54,578 bases of DNA from Pseudonocardiales bacterium (GTDB lineage: Bacteria > Actinomycetota > Actinomycetes > Mycobacteriales > Pseudonocardiaceae). The notes beneath the pieces are model-generated. The model was not told the DNA's origin. It saw nothing but the letters and a program-made list of their open reading frames with translations, and made no database searches. Location of the stretch: assembly GCA_019247305.1 (NCBI GenBank), contig JAFAPC010000100.1, positions 1 through 54,578 on the forward strand, written 5' to 3'. The position numbers and the translations under genes are program-made. Below are positions 35,680 through 44,538 of this stretch, piece after piece; positions within the stretch are counted from its first letter, which is position 1; every line of letters starts with the position of its first letter.

Positions 35680-36126
35680 TCAAATCGCGCCGGACTCGAT
35701 TTTGTCACGGATGGAGCTCTGGTTTTCTTTGGTGTGCGCCACCATGCGCTCGAGCACGGTCGGCAAGGGAACGTCGAACTTGTCGTCCAGTTCAAAGTCC
35801 TGCACCCAGGTCATCCGGGTACCGCCGGGCACCGGCTCGTAGGTCCACTTCAGGTGCATGTACTCGAAGGGGTAGCGGGGATCCCGCCGCTCGGCGATCG
35901 CGGTCAGTTCCCGATGGTCCAGCAGGCGCCAGGACCGCCAGGACGAACCTTCCGGGTTCGTCAGCTCGAAGACGATCTCAGTGTAGCGGCCATCACGTTC
36001 CTGCGAGATCACTTTGGCGGCATTGTACTCGTTGAACACCTTTGGCCACATGGCAATGTCATTCGTGACCTCGAAGACCCGGTGCACGTCCGCGCTGATC
36101 TCAATGCTGTTCTCGATCCTCGGCAT
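35680..36126 (-). CDS. Mono-domain polyketide aromatase/cyclase (SRPBCC, TcmN-like)
   Basis: A 148-residue START/SRPBCC-fold cyclase. It opens with RIENSIEISADVHRVFEVTNDIAMWPKVFNEY, like the N-terminal domain of TcmN and WhiE-type mono-domain cyclases, and ends in a long C-terminal helix (PTVLERMVAHTKENQ). This class guides first-ring closure and aromatisation of unreduced poly-beta-ketones. Absence of a ketoreductase in the window agrees with a non-reducing pathway. It is separated from the ACP gene by 4 bp. Confidence 0.92.
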   Translation of the reverse strand: MPRIENSIEISADVHRVFEVTNDIAMWPKVFNEYNAAKVISQERDGRYTEIVFELTNPEGSSWRSWRLLDHRELTAIAERRDPRYPFEYMHLKWTYEPVPGGTRMTWVQDFELDDKFDVPLPTVLERMVAHTKENQSSIRDKIESGAI

Positions 36127-36130
36127 GGTC

Positions 36131-36379
36131 TCATCCCTTCATTGCGACGTTGGTGGCCAGCAGGTCACTGACCTGGGAGACCAGGTCGCCCACGCTGGTG
36201 AGGGTGCCCTGGACCTCGGAGTCGATACTGATAGAGAAGCGTTTCTCCAAAGCCACGATGATCTCGACCAGCTCAGTGGAGTCAATCCCCAGGTCCTGCA
36301 TGGTCGCCCCGTCCGTTAACTCACCGAGCTGAAATCCCAAGCCGGACATGACCATCACCACTTGGTCACGGATACTCAT
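36131..36379 (-). CDS. Type II PKS acyl carrier protein
   Basis: An 82-residue ACP. The phosphopantetheine site is S34 in LGIDSTELVEI, followed by the helix II acidic segment (EIIVALEKRF) used by the KS. It carries the growing poly-beta-ketone chain. It stands in the canonical order KS-alpha, KS-beta, ACP, cyclase. No phosphopantetheinyl transferase gene is in the window, so priming must come from elsewhere in the genome. Confidence 0.95.
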   Translation of the reverse strand: MSIRDQVVMVMSGLGFQLGELTDGATMQDLGIDSTELVEIIVALEKRFSISIDSEVQGTLTSVGDLVSQVSDLLATNVAMKG

Positions 36380-36431
36380 CGGCCTTTCCTCCTGTGCTTC
36401 TCCGTTTGTTTACCGGCGACCGAACCCGTGC

Positions 36432-37673
36432 TCAACGCCGAAGCATCAGGCATGCGTTGACGCCCCCCAGGCCGCGGGAGATAACGAGGCTGTGCTCCCA
36501 GCGTCCGATGCTTCGGGACTGTCCCTGAACAAAATCGAGGTCCAGCCCCGGCGCCGGCCGATCCAAGTTCACGGTGGCCGGCACCCGGCCCAACCGCATC
36601 GCCCACAGCGCCAACGCGACGTCAACGGGGGCCGCCGCCCCCAGCAGATGCCCGAAACCGGCTTTGGGCGCGGTCACGGGAATGTGGTCCGCCCCGTCGC
36701 CGAACACGTCCCGAATCGCGTATCCCTCGGTCACGTCCTCGACCGGAATGCCCGATCCGTGCGCGAATATCGCGCCGACCTCGGCGGGCGTGATCCCGCT
36801 TCGGGCGGCCGCGACGCGCATGGCGCGCGCGAGAACGCGACCGGTCGGCTCCACCGTGTAGTAGGGCATGTAGCCGTCGGTGGTCAGTCCCCACCCGGCG
36901 ATCTCACCGTAGATCTCGGCTCCGCGCCGCCGAGCGCTCTCGGACCGTTCGAGAACCAGAAAGAGACTGCCCTCACCGAAGACTGTGCCGCCGTGCCCTG
37001 CGTCGAATGGCCGGTACAGTGCCTGTGGTGGCTGATCCGCCCGGGCTTTGGCCATCAGGCCGCTGGTCTCCAAACACAACCAGCCATAGGGCGACAGCGG
37101 AGCCTCCACACCGCCCGCCAGCATGACATCCACTTGCCCACGCTGGAGCGCCTCCGCACCCCGGACTATTGCGTAGGCCCCACTTGCGCGGTCCGCGATG
37201 AACGTGCGCGCCGGCCCCTTGATGCCCAAATCGATGCAGATGTTGCCCTGCGGTGCCGCCGGGAACCACGCCGTCGCCTGGTACGGGCTGACCCCGCGTA
37301 CCCCTTCGACCCACAGGTTGCGCAGCTCGCGCTCGGCGAACTCCCACCCGCCGAGGATGTTGCCGACCATTACACCGGCGCGGTCGGGGTCGACGTCTGC
37401 TCCGAGGGCGATCCCGGCATCGGCCAGTGCCTGGCGTGCGGTGAACAACGCCAGGTGGGTGAATCGGTCGGTGCGCTTGATGAAGCGGGGCGGCAAGTGA
37501 TCCTCGGCGGTGAAATCCACCTGCCCCGCCACGGGACAGATGTAGCTTGAGGCATCGAACCGGTCGATGGTCATGATGCACGGCTTCGTGGCATCGACGC
37601 TCGCCCACAGGACGTCCAGGCCAATCCCCGCCGGGGTGGCAGCGCCGATACCGGTGACGACTACCTGGTCCAT
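36432..37673 (-). CDS. Type II PKS chain length factor (KS-beta)
   Basis: A 413-residue protein from the ATG at 37673, overlapping the KS-alpha 3' end by 13 nt. It has the ketosynthase fold, but the active-site Cys is replaced by Gln (Q142 in FPAAPQGNI), the signature of chain length factors. Other blocks are MLAGGVEAPLSPYG, FGEGSLFLVLE and TAPKAGFGHLLGAA. It forms the heterodimer with KS-alpha and sets chain length. I cannot predict the carbon number by eye; alignment of the tunnel gate residues would be needed. Confidence 0.95.
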   Translation of the reverse strand: MDQVVVTGIGAATPAGIGLDVLWASVDATKPCIMTIDRFDASSYICPVAGQVDFTAEDHLPPRFIKRTDRFTHLALFTARQALADAGIALGADVDPDRAGVMVGNILGGWEFAERELRNLWVEGVRGVSPYQATAWFPAAPQGNICIDLGIKGPARTFIADRASGAYAIVRGAEALQRGQVDVMLAGGVEAPLSPYGWLCLETSGLMAKARADQPPQALYRPFDAGHGGTVFGEGSLFLVLERSESARRRGAEIYGEIAGWGLTTDGYMPYYTVEPTGRVLARAMRVAAARSGITPAEVGAIFAHGSGIPVEDVTEGYAIRDVFGDGADHIPVTAPKAGFGHLLGAAAPVDVALALWAMRLGRVPATVNLDRPAPGLDLDFVQGQSRSIGRWEHSLVISRGLGGVNACLMLRR

Positions 37674-38956
37674 GACGCACCTCCATTCGGTGCGGCCTGC
37701 ATGACCATGGCGGCGTGCAGGGCAGCGAACCCGCTGGCCTCTTTGAGAATGGTGGTCCCATTCCAGGGGCGCTGTGTGTCTGGCACGTAGTCGAGATCGC
37801 ACTGCGGGTCGCGGTGTTCGTAGTTCGCGGTGGGATGCACCGCGGATCGCTCGCAGGCCAGCGCGCACAGCACGATCTCAATCGCGCTGGCGGCCGACAG
37901 AGCGTGCCCGAGCATGGACTTCGCCGAGTTGACCGGGATCGTGTAGGCGTGCTCACCCAAGGCCAGCTTCAGCGCGCTCGTCTCACAGGAGTCATTCTGC
38001 GGCGTCGAGCTTCCATGGGAACACACGTGGTCGACATCGGTCGGTGCCAGCCCGGCCCAGTCGATGGCCTGAACCATTGCCCGGGTCAAGTCTGCGCCAT
38101 CGGTCAACAGGTCGGTCATGTGCACGGCGTTGGCGGTGTGCGAAAAGCTGCAGATTTCCATATACGGCGTCACACCGCGCCCCAGCGCATAGTCGAGCTC
38201 CTCCAAGACCACGACGCCAGCGCCCTCGGCCAGGACGAACCCATCGCGCTGCGCATCATATGGTCGCGAGGCAGCGTCGGGCCGATCTTTGTGCTTTCTG
38301 GAGAGGCAGTTGATAATCTCGAACGACGCCACCGTGATCGGCGTGACGGGCGCTTCGCTGGCACCTGCGATCATCACGTCCGCGTCGCCGTATGCGATCG
38401 CTTCATAGGCGTTGCCGATGGCGTCGATTCCGCCAATGCAGCCGGTCGACAGCGTCACACACGGGCCCTGCGCGCCCAGCAGCGGGGCCAAAATGATACC
38501 TGGCGTGTTCGACATCGAGGCCAGGTACAGGTCGCGGCCGGCTTTCTTCGGATCGATGGGCTCCATTCCGTGGTTCGTGACCTGAAGGAACTCCTCCTCC
38601 ATCTTCGGGGTTCCACAGATTGCTGTGGACAGCGAGATGCCGAAGCGCTCGGGGTCGACCTGGCCCGGCGCCAACCCCGCGTCGGCCATCGCGTCCAGCG
38701 CACAGGCGACCGCGAACTGCACGAAGCGGTCCAGTCGCTGCACTTCCTGGGGCAGGCCCCGGGCCCGCTCGTCGAAACCGGGAACCTCGGCTATCGAATC
38801 TGATGCGAAGTCAAACGGCCCGAACAGCGCAGAGCTCGTCACGCTGGACAGTGACTTCGTCATGCTCTTCGCGGCGGACACCGTGTCCCACAACACTTCT
38901 TTTCCTACGCCAGCTGGACTCACCACGCCCAGCCCCGTGACGACAACCCTTCTCAT
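37661..38956 (-). CDS. Type II PKS ketosynthase (KS-alpha)
   Basis: A 431-residue KS from the ATG at 38956, which overlaps the upstream methyltransferase stop (ATGA). Active-site C173 lies in TLSTGCIGGIDA, H314 in CSHGSSTPQND (most relatives have HGTGT or HGSGT, so this is a minor variant) and H351 in KSMLGHALSAAS. It catalyses decarboxylative condensation of malonyl-ACP units. It stands in a cluster without ketoreductase or priming ketosynthase, so acetate priming by malonyl decarboxylation is the default assumption. Confidence 0.96.
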   Translation of the reverse strand: MRRVVVTGLGVVSPAGVGKEVLWDTVSAAKSMTKSLSSVTSSALFGPFDFASDSIAEVPGFDERARGLPQEVQRLDRFVQFAVACALDAMADAGLAPGQVDPERFGISLSTAICGTPKMEEEFLQVTNHGMEPIDPKKAGRDLYLASMSNTPGIILAPLLGAQGPCVTLSTGCIGGIDAIGNAYEAIAYGDADVMIAGASEAPVTPITVASFEIINCLSRKHKDRPDAASRPYDAQRDGFVLAEGAGVVVLEELDYALGRGVTPYMEICSFSHTANAVHMTDLLTDGADLTRAMVQAIDWAGLAPTDVDHVCSHGSSTPQNDSCETSALKLALGEHAYTIPVNSAKSMLGHALSAASAIEIVLCALACERSAVHPTANYEHRDPQCDLDYVPDTQRPWNGTTILKEASGFAALHAAMVMQAAPNGGASWTR

Positions 38957-40050
38957 ACGCCCCCAGCACCTTTCACACCGGTGAGAACGGACACCAGCCC
39001 CCTTGTCGTCTCTGCTCCGGCCGTCTCTGTTCGGGCCGTCTCTGTTGTGGGACGCAGCCCAGCGTCCGCCAGGTAGGCCAGATATTCGGACCGTTCCACG
39101 AGCCGTCCCTGCCGCGTGTTGACGAGGAGACTCAGATCGAGCATCGCCCGAGGCGGCGCGGGTTTTCCCGACGAGTTCTTCAGCACGTCGGCGATCACAA
39201 TCTGCCCGCCGGGACGGAGCATGCGGGCACATTCACCCACCAGGTGCCCGATCGCCTTTCCGCCGATGAACCGACCTGCCTGGGCGAAGATGACCAGGTC
39301 GAAGTGGGCGTCGGGAAAAGGCGGGGCGGCAAAGTTCGCCGACACGAAGGAGAACCGGTCCGCGAGTCCGAACTCCTCGACTCGCGCGCGGGTGAGGTTC
39401 AGCAGCGCGGGATCGTCATGAGCGGTGACCGTGATGTCCGAATGGTGCAGGGCCAGGGCTATTCCCCACTCCCCGGCCCCGGACGTGAGGTCCAGCACCC
39501 GGCCCCCGGCTGGCACCGGCACCCGGTCGAGCGCCTGATACGCCAGCCGGATGGCAAACGGAAAGTTCTCGGCGAACAGTCCCGGGTGCGCGCCCCTGGC
39601 CCCCAGATTTCCCAGATCGTCCTGTGAGGATCGTTGTGAGGATCCCGAACGTACGACGTCAGCCAAGGATTCCCAACGCTCCCACTGCCGCATTACCTCG
39701 ATGAAGTGCTGGCCGAGATCTCCCGCGCCGCCCCGCACGAGGTAGGTTTCCGACGCTGGCGTCACCGCGTAGTGACCGGCTGCGGTTGTCGCCAGCAGCC
39801 CGAGTTCCACCAGCGCGGCCAGGAGCCGTTCGGTGCCGTCGGGACTACAGCCCAGCGCCTCCGCTGCCTCGGCGGCGTTGCGTGGCTTACCAGCGAGCAG
39901 TGTGAAGACGCCCAGCTCGAGCGCCGTATCGAGCACCCTGGCCTTGGCGAAGCCAAAATTCAACGCCAGGAGATCCGCTGGGTCCGGACTGTCGAGGTAA
40001 CGTCGGATGGCCTCGGCCTCGGCGAGAACTCCAGTGTGCTGTGACGTCAT
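38953..40050 (-). CDS. SAM-dependent methyltransferase (OMT/BenF-like fold)
   Basis: A 365-residue protein with an N-terminal winged-helix dimerisation region (FGFAKARVLDTALELGVF, RLLAALVELGLL) and a SAM domain with GGRVLDLTSGAGEWG (the usual GGG replaced by TSG), FDLVIFAQAGRFIGG and RMLRPGGQIVIADVL. The usual OMT catalytic His in the LxxxxHDW block is absent (FAQAGRF), which fits carbon methylation or a different acceptor better than phenol O-methylation. BenF-type C-methyltransferases of pentangular polyketides share this fold, but the assignment is inference. It is coupled to KS-alpha by a 4-nt overlap, suggesting early action on the chain. Confidence 0.82.
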   Translation of the reverse strand: MTSQHTGVLAEAEAIRRYLDSPDPADLLALNFGFAKARVLDTALELGVFTLLAGKPRNAAEAAEALGCSPDGTERLLAALVELGLLATTAAGHYAVTPASETYLVRGGAGDLGQHFIEVMRQWERWESLADVVRSGSSQRSSQDDLGNLGARGAHPGLFAENFPFAIRLAYQALDRVPVPAGGRVLDLTSGAGEWGIALALHHSDITVTAHDDPALLNLTRARVEEFGLADRFSFVSANFAAPPFPDAHFDLVIFAQAGRFIGGKAIGHLVGECARMLRPGGQIVIADVLKNSSGKPAPPRAMLDLSLLVNTRQGRLVERSEYLAYLADAGLRPTTETARTETAGAETTRGLVSVLTGVKGAGGV

Positions 40051-40066
40051 CGCTTGGATCCTTCGG

Positions 40067-41101
40067 CTATTTGTACGCTATGAGCAGACCGGACAACAGC
40101 GACACAGGGCGGGTCTCCACGTCATGGAAGCCGGCCTGGCGCACCCATCCCATGATGTCGTCCACATCGCGGACTTCCCCTTCTTCCGTGTTCCCCAGCA
40201 AGATCAGACCGAACAGGTAGGGGAACACACCGGTCGCCAGCGACGGCATATGCGAGTGCACCAGTAGCTTTCCGCCGGTAGGGAGTGCGCGGTAAATCTT
40301 CTCGATGAGGTGGGCCGCCCGCTGGGGGCCATAACCGTCGAGGACGTGTGACAACATGATCGCGTCGCAGTCGGGCCACGGGTCCCGCAGGATGTCGTTC
40401 GGCCGCACGTCAACGATGTCACCGACACCGGCGTCGGCAACATTCCTACTGGCTAGCTCGCAGACCGCCGGATAGTCCATCGCGATGATCCGGATCTCGG
40501 GATTCTTCTGGGCGATAGCCACCGAGTAGTCCCCTGACCCGCAGCCGAGGTCGAGCAGCCGGCCCACACCCGACAGCGGCGCCGTGGCAGCGAGGCTGTC
40601 GGCTTGGAGTCGCGAACTGACCCGCGCCGCCTGGATAAATCGGCTCGTACCCGCACGGCTCTCGCTCGCGGCGGCGCCTTGGTTGCTGTACCCATCCTTG
40701 AGCACGCGCTTGGTGAGCGAGGTGTTCTCCCGCATCGCGTCCATCAGCTTCGCGAAGTTGCCGAAATGTTGATCCTGATGTTCAGCGAAGCTGCCCATGT
40801 ACTCGGGTTTTCCGGTCACCAGGAAACGGCTAGCCTCCTCGGTGTTCTGATACTTCACCCCGTCCCGGGATACCAGCTGAAGACCGTGCAGGGCGAACAA
40901 CAGGGCTCGAGTCGGACGCTTGTCGATACCCAGGTCAGCAGCGAGCTCATCAACCGTGCGGCCGCCCTTGTCGAGAGTGTCGAACAGGCCCAGCTCCACG
41001 GCCACGAAAACGGCCTTTGACTGCAAGTACGCGGTCATGATTCCGTGGATTCTCGCCGACCCCTCCAGCTGCGGCTCCAGGGTGGACTGAGACGAAGTCA
41101 C
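40067..41101 (-). CDS. SAM-dependent methyltransferase (PF00891 type)
   Basis: A 344-residue enzyme with dimerisation domain (GIMTAYLQSKAVFVAVELGLFDTL, RALLFALHGLQLV) and SAM domain (GRLLDLGCGSGDYSVAIA, IIAMDYPAV, DAIMLSHVLDGYG, LPTGGKLLVHSH). The His in LSHVLDGY corresponds to the catalytic-base position. It overlaps the cupin gene by 4 nt (ATGA) and precedes the second methyltransferase by 16 bp. Together with genes at 20317, 21215, 27917 and 38953 the cluster has five soluble methyltransferases, so the product should be multiply methylated. Confidence 0.88.
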   Translation of the reverse strand: MTSSQSTLEPQLEGSARIHGIMTAYLQSKAVFVAVELGLFDTLDKGGRTVDELAADLGIDKRPTRALLFALHGLQLVSRDGVKYQNTEEASRFLVTGKPEYMGSFAEHQDQHFGNFAKLMDAMRENTSLTKRVLKDGYSNQGAAASESRAGTSRFIQAARVSSRLQADSLAATAPLSGVGRLLDLGCGSGDYSVAIAQKNPEIRIIAMDYPAVCELASRNVADAGVGDIVDVRPNDILRDPWPDCDAIMLSHVLDGYGPQRAAHLIEKIYRALPTGGKLLVHSHMPSLATGVFPYLFGLILLGNTEEGEVRDVDDIMGWVRQAGFHDVETRPVSLLSGLLIAYK

Positions 41102-41529
41102 TTGCCCTCCCGCGCGTTCACATATTCGGGCATCTGCGTGTACTCGTAGGGGTCATCGGACAGGAAGAAGTTACGAACCGGCGGCCGTTCGCAGGGCGCC
41201 ACAATAAGGAAACGACACCGTTGGCCCGGCCCGGTAACGAACCCGTGCGGCTCGTCACGGGGAATGAAAATGGCGTCTCCGGGCTCAACTTTCTCAGACC
41301 GGCCCTCGTCCGGAAGCACGAGATCCATCGTGCCTTCCAGGACGTAGATTTCATGCTCCCAATCGTGGTGATGAGGCGGAGTCGACCCGTTGGGGGCAAT
41401 ATCGAACTCAGTCAGCACGAAACGGTCCGCGCCATCGGGAGTGTCGATGAGTTTCCGGTGAATTGCCTCCTTCGCCCCAGGCTCTCGAACAATCTCGGCC
41501 TTCACCTTCGTTCGGTGTACGCGCTTCAC
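41098..41529 (-). CDS. Cupin-domain polyketide cyclase-like protein
   Basis: A 143-residue single-domain cupin; the GTG start has gaggaggg with 8-nt spacing, one of the strongest ribosome sites in the cluster. The metal-binding motif is PPHHHDWEHEIYVLEGTM, followed by the second motif EPGDAIFIPRDEPHGF. Related cupins such as TcmJ and WhiE-type proteins assist cyclisation in non-reducing type II PKS systems. It is the first gene of the long minus-strand array, so the main promoter of the PKS operon should lie in 41530-41700. Confidence 0.87.
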   Translation of the reverse strand: MKRVHRTKVKAEIVREPGAKEAIHRKLIDTPDGADRFVLTEFDIAPNGSTPPHHHDWEHEIYVLEGTMDLVLPDEGRSEKVEPGDAIFIPRDEPHGFVTGPGQRCRFLIVAPCERPPVRNFFLSDDPYEYTQMPEYVNAREGK

Positions 41530-41961
41530 CAGCTATTCCCTCCTCACACGGCGGCTCGCTCGAAATCGTCCGCCGTCCCTGGAGAAGGCTATGACAGCCA
41601 CCCGACGATTGCTATGGACAAGGATCATGATCAGAGCGGGATTTTCGACCCGATAGGCGCGGGATACCTGCCCATCCCGTCGGGACACCTGTCTCGCTTC
41701 GGATGGTGGTGTGCGGCCCCAGCGGAATCACGGCCGGGACGGTCAACAGTGCGACCGTCAACCAGACGGAAGGTGCCGGCCACGATGGCACGCGGCGGTG
41801 ACGGCCAGGGACCAACGGGGACTGTCCGCGACCGGCGGGGACTGCCAGCGACCGGCGGAACGATTGTCCGCGACCGACCGGTACCGCCGCAAAGGCCTGC
41901 TGGTGTCCACCCCAGAGGTATCCCGGCCGCGCCGCTGCGGCGATCGGTGCCTCAGGGTCGC
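41530..41961 (-). promoter_or_regulatory. Upstream region of PKS operon with 20-bp imperfect tandem repeats
   Basis: This 432-bp gap has no supportable gene. At 41816-41876 three imperfect 20-bp units occur (cggggactgtccgcgaccgg, cggggactgccagcgaccgg and a more diverged third). Nearer the cupin gene a 10-bp palindrome gatcatgatc is found. One of these elements may control the PKS operon. No confident -35/-10 pair was identified. Confidence 0.35.
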
Positions 41962-42438
41962 CTACCGCACGCTGATGTAGACCACCAGGCCCCAGGCCAA
42001 GGCCAGCAGGGTGAGAACCTGCAGGGACACTCGAATTGTTTGCAGTGTGGTGAAGCGGTTGAGTATAGCGGTGAGTTGTTCTATGTCGCCAGCTGCGTTC
42101 CGTTGTCTAAAATTGGTGGGAGCTGCCCAGCTGGTGGCTACTGAGTGGGCCAGACTGAGGGCGATTATTGTCCACAACACGGCCGCGATCCCTCCGCCGG
42201 GTTGGTGGAGGAGTCCCACGACCGCAGCCATGATGGCGATCAGTGCGCCACCGACTCCGAGCACGCCGTAGAAAATTACGCCATTGTGTAGGTCAGCGGC
42301 TTTGCTGTAGTTGGAATACGCTACTACCCCGATCCGGTGCCGCGCCGGGAGCTGCTTGATTGTCTGGTCCATACTCGCCCCGACCAGCAGGCCGTTGACC
42401 AACAATGCGGCCACCAGCAACCACATCTCCACCGTCAC
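41962..42438 (-). CDS. DUF1772 / anthrone-oxygenase-like membrane protein
   Basis: A 158-residue, four-helix membrane protein from a GTG with ggaggga upstream. Hydrophobic segments are at about 5-20, 55-76, 86-104 and 136-155. The segment WAAPTNFRQRNAAGD, then LNRFTTLQTIRVSLQVLTLLALAW, resembles the DUF1772 family (PF08592), which includes fungal anthrone oxygenases such as HypC. An anthrone-to-anthraquinone oxidation would fit an aromatic PKS cluster well. The family match is by eye and the enzymatic role is inference. Confidence 0.6.
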   Translation of the reverse strand: MTVEMWLLVAALLVNGLLVGASMDQTIKQLPARHRIGVVAYSNYSKAADLHNGVIFYGVLGVGGALIAIMAAVVGLLHQPGGGIAAVLWTIIALSLAHSVATSWAAPTNFRQRNAAGDIEQLTAILNRFTTLQTIRVSLQVLTLLALAWGLVVYISVR

Positions 42439-42606
42439 GCGTCCGCATCCCTCCGGGTTTGGCCGCGAATCCCACCCACCTGACCCAAGACAACCGACAC
42501 CAGCGTCAAACAGCTGCTCGGGACGCCCGGACGACCGCTGCTGAGTGATCGACCAGTCAACCTGGGATGCAGCCTAGCAGGCTAAGGTTGCCCCCAAGCC
42601 ATGGGT

Positions 42607-43110
42607 TCATCCCAGCCAGATGCCATCACGCATGATGACCCGGTCGGCGTGCTCGCGAAAATCCTTCCAGACAAGAATTCGCGTGGGAACCAGCCGGAGG
42701 ACGACGTGCTCAGGCAAGTCTTTAAAGCGGTGATTCAAGCGGACAAAAGCGTCCACGACCTCGGGTTCAAGGTCATCAACACCGAGGACTGAGGCGGTGC
42801 TATCGATGATGACGACATCGTCTGGTTCACCGATTGCGACCCGGGCAGTGCCACTGCTGCGAATGTTCGCGACGGTCACGCTCTGCTCGCGAGTCGCTAT
42901 CATGATATGCTCGCCATCCCAGACAAAGCCGACCGGGATAAGATGCGCACCCGAACTGCTCCCGGTGCACAGCCAGAGCCGATCCCGGCTCTGCAGCATG
43001 TCGAGCGCAGCCGCTCGCCGCTGAGCTATTGATCGTGGCTGAGTCGTTGATCGTGTGGCGCGATCGTACTCCGCTTCCGGCGCCTCTTGGACGTTCTGAT
43101 AGGTCTCCAT
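42607..43110 (-). CDS. PPOX-fold oxidoreductase, copy 2
   Basis: About 167 residues from the ATG at 43110. It shares nearly every block with the protein at 26232-26687: AQRRAAALDMLQSRDRLWLCTG, AHLIPVGFVWDG, IATREQSVTVANIR, RVAIGEPDDVVIID, LVPTRILVWKDF and a similar end (R-x-GxWL). Copy 2 has a 25-residue N-terminal extension. A duplicated PPOX gene at each side of a PKS core suggests two related reductive or quinone-handling steps, or a resistance role. It follows the divergent promoter region at 43111-43409. Confidence 0.85.
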   Translation of the reverse strand: METYQNVQEAPEAEYDRATRSTTQPRSIAQRRAAALDMLQSRDRLWLCTGSSSGAHLIPVGFVWDGEHIMIATREQSVTVANIRSSGTARVAIGEPDDVVIIDSTASVLGVDDLEPEVVDAFVRLNHRFKDLPEHVVLRLVPTRILVWKDFREHADRVIMRDGIWLG

Positions 43111-43409
43111 CACTCGTACGCTCCCCCCAGGCCATGCCCCCATCGTGGCGTCCTCACTTTACCAGTAACCCCGCCCAGATTTCATTGAAAAAACAACTGT
43201 GGACCCTCCGTTCCGGCTCGACTCGGGAACCAGGTGACCCGCGCCCGCACATCATCAGACTCCGGCCCTAGACCGCATCCGGAGATCGTCACGGTTCTCC
43301 CGTGAGGGTGGAAAGTTGCAGGTCACACGCGGCAGTGAGATAGACCGGAACCACCCCGGGCCGTAGCAGGCTCCGCCCGATCAGCCAAGCGACGAAGGTG
43401 ACGAATCAC

Positions 43410-44538
43410 ATGATTCCCACACGTACCTCGAATAGGGTCCTCCTGGTGGGCAGCGTCCCCCTGGACAGCGCCGAAGAGGTGTTTCGCACGGTCACCGCGG
43501 TCCTCGGCGATCACCTGCGCCGGATCCCCGACGGCGAAACCGGAGATCGACGCCTCTGGGTTGCCTGGCAGCAACCCGTGTTCGCCCACCACCCCGATTT
43601 CGAGCCAGCTCCAGCGGCGGCATTCCTGAGCGGACCACAGCCGTCGACCATCATCCAATTTCGGGTCCGCGACCACGTGGATCCGAGTAACGTCCGGTTC
43701 GGTCGGCTCGGCTACGCCGACGTCGCCACCGCTTCCTACGCGATATTCGCCCGACTCAAAGCCGACAGTGTCATCCCCGGCCAAGGTGCGGTTTCAGGTG
43801 AGCCTCCCGACGCCGATCAACCCCTTGCTGCGGTTCGTCACCGCATCCCAGCGACTGAGCTTGGTTGCTCCGTACGAGTCCGCACTGCTCCGCGAGCTCG
43901 ATCAGATCCTGACCGCGATACCCGGTGATCAGCTGGCGATCCAGTGGGATGCACCGTTTGAAGTACGGAGTTGGGCCGGGGTCTGGGCCGGTGACGTCGG
44001 CGACCGAGTCCCCACCGACCACGCTCATCAGATGCTGGCGCGCCTCGTCCGCCTGGGCGAGCGCGTTCCCCGGTCGGTGGAGCTGGGCTACCACCTGTGT
44101 TACGGCGACTATGCGCATATGCCTCCGGCTGTGCGTACTCGCCCCGATGTGCAGCCCCCTGTCGACGCGCGTGGGGCCACTGAACTCGCCTCGACTCTCT
44201 GTGCTGAGATTTCCAGGTCGGTGGAGTTCATTCACATCCCGGTGCCCCGGGACAGCGGTGCCCCTTACCTGGCGCCGCTCGCCGCCCTGCGTCTTCCCGC
44301 AGCTACCGAACTGTACCTGGGTGTCGTTCACCTCACCCATGGGCTCGCCGGTACTCAGCGGCGCATCGACGCGGCGCGGCAGGTCATCGCCGAGTTCGGA
44401 GTAGCCACCGAATGCGGCTGGGGCCGCCGTCCGCCCGACACCATTCCCGAACTGCTGCAGCTGCACAGGAAAATTTTGAGCCTGCTGGAAGCCCACCGGC
44501 ACGACCACCGGGTAGGTGCGTCCAGCCCAGGACTATGA
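43410..44538 (+). pseudogene. UROD/MetE-like TIM-barrel protein, frameshifted
   Basis: The first frame, from the ATG at 43410, reads RVLLVGSVPLDSAEEVF, LRRIPDGETGDRRLW and FGRLGYADVATASYAIFARLKADSVIPG. Homology then continues one frame over as KVRFQVSLPTPINPLL, IQWDAPFE, ELGYHLCYGD and ECGWGRRPPD to 44538. The break is at about 43778-43783 (ggccaagg), where removing one base restores GVIPxG-x-RFQVSLPTP as in cobalamin-independent methionine-synthase-like proteins. The second frame alone could be translated from GTG 43768 but would lack the first 120 residues. A sequencing error remains possible. Relatives are often hypothetical proteins near secondary-metabolite genes. Confidence 0.72.

Noticed and set aside
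36432..37673. CLF considered as a second active ketosynthase
   Set aside because: The active-site Cys is replaced by Gln142, the defining feature of chain length factors.
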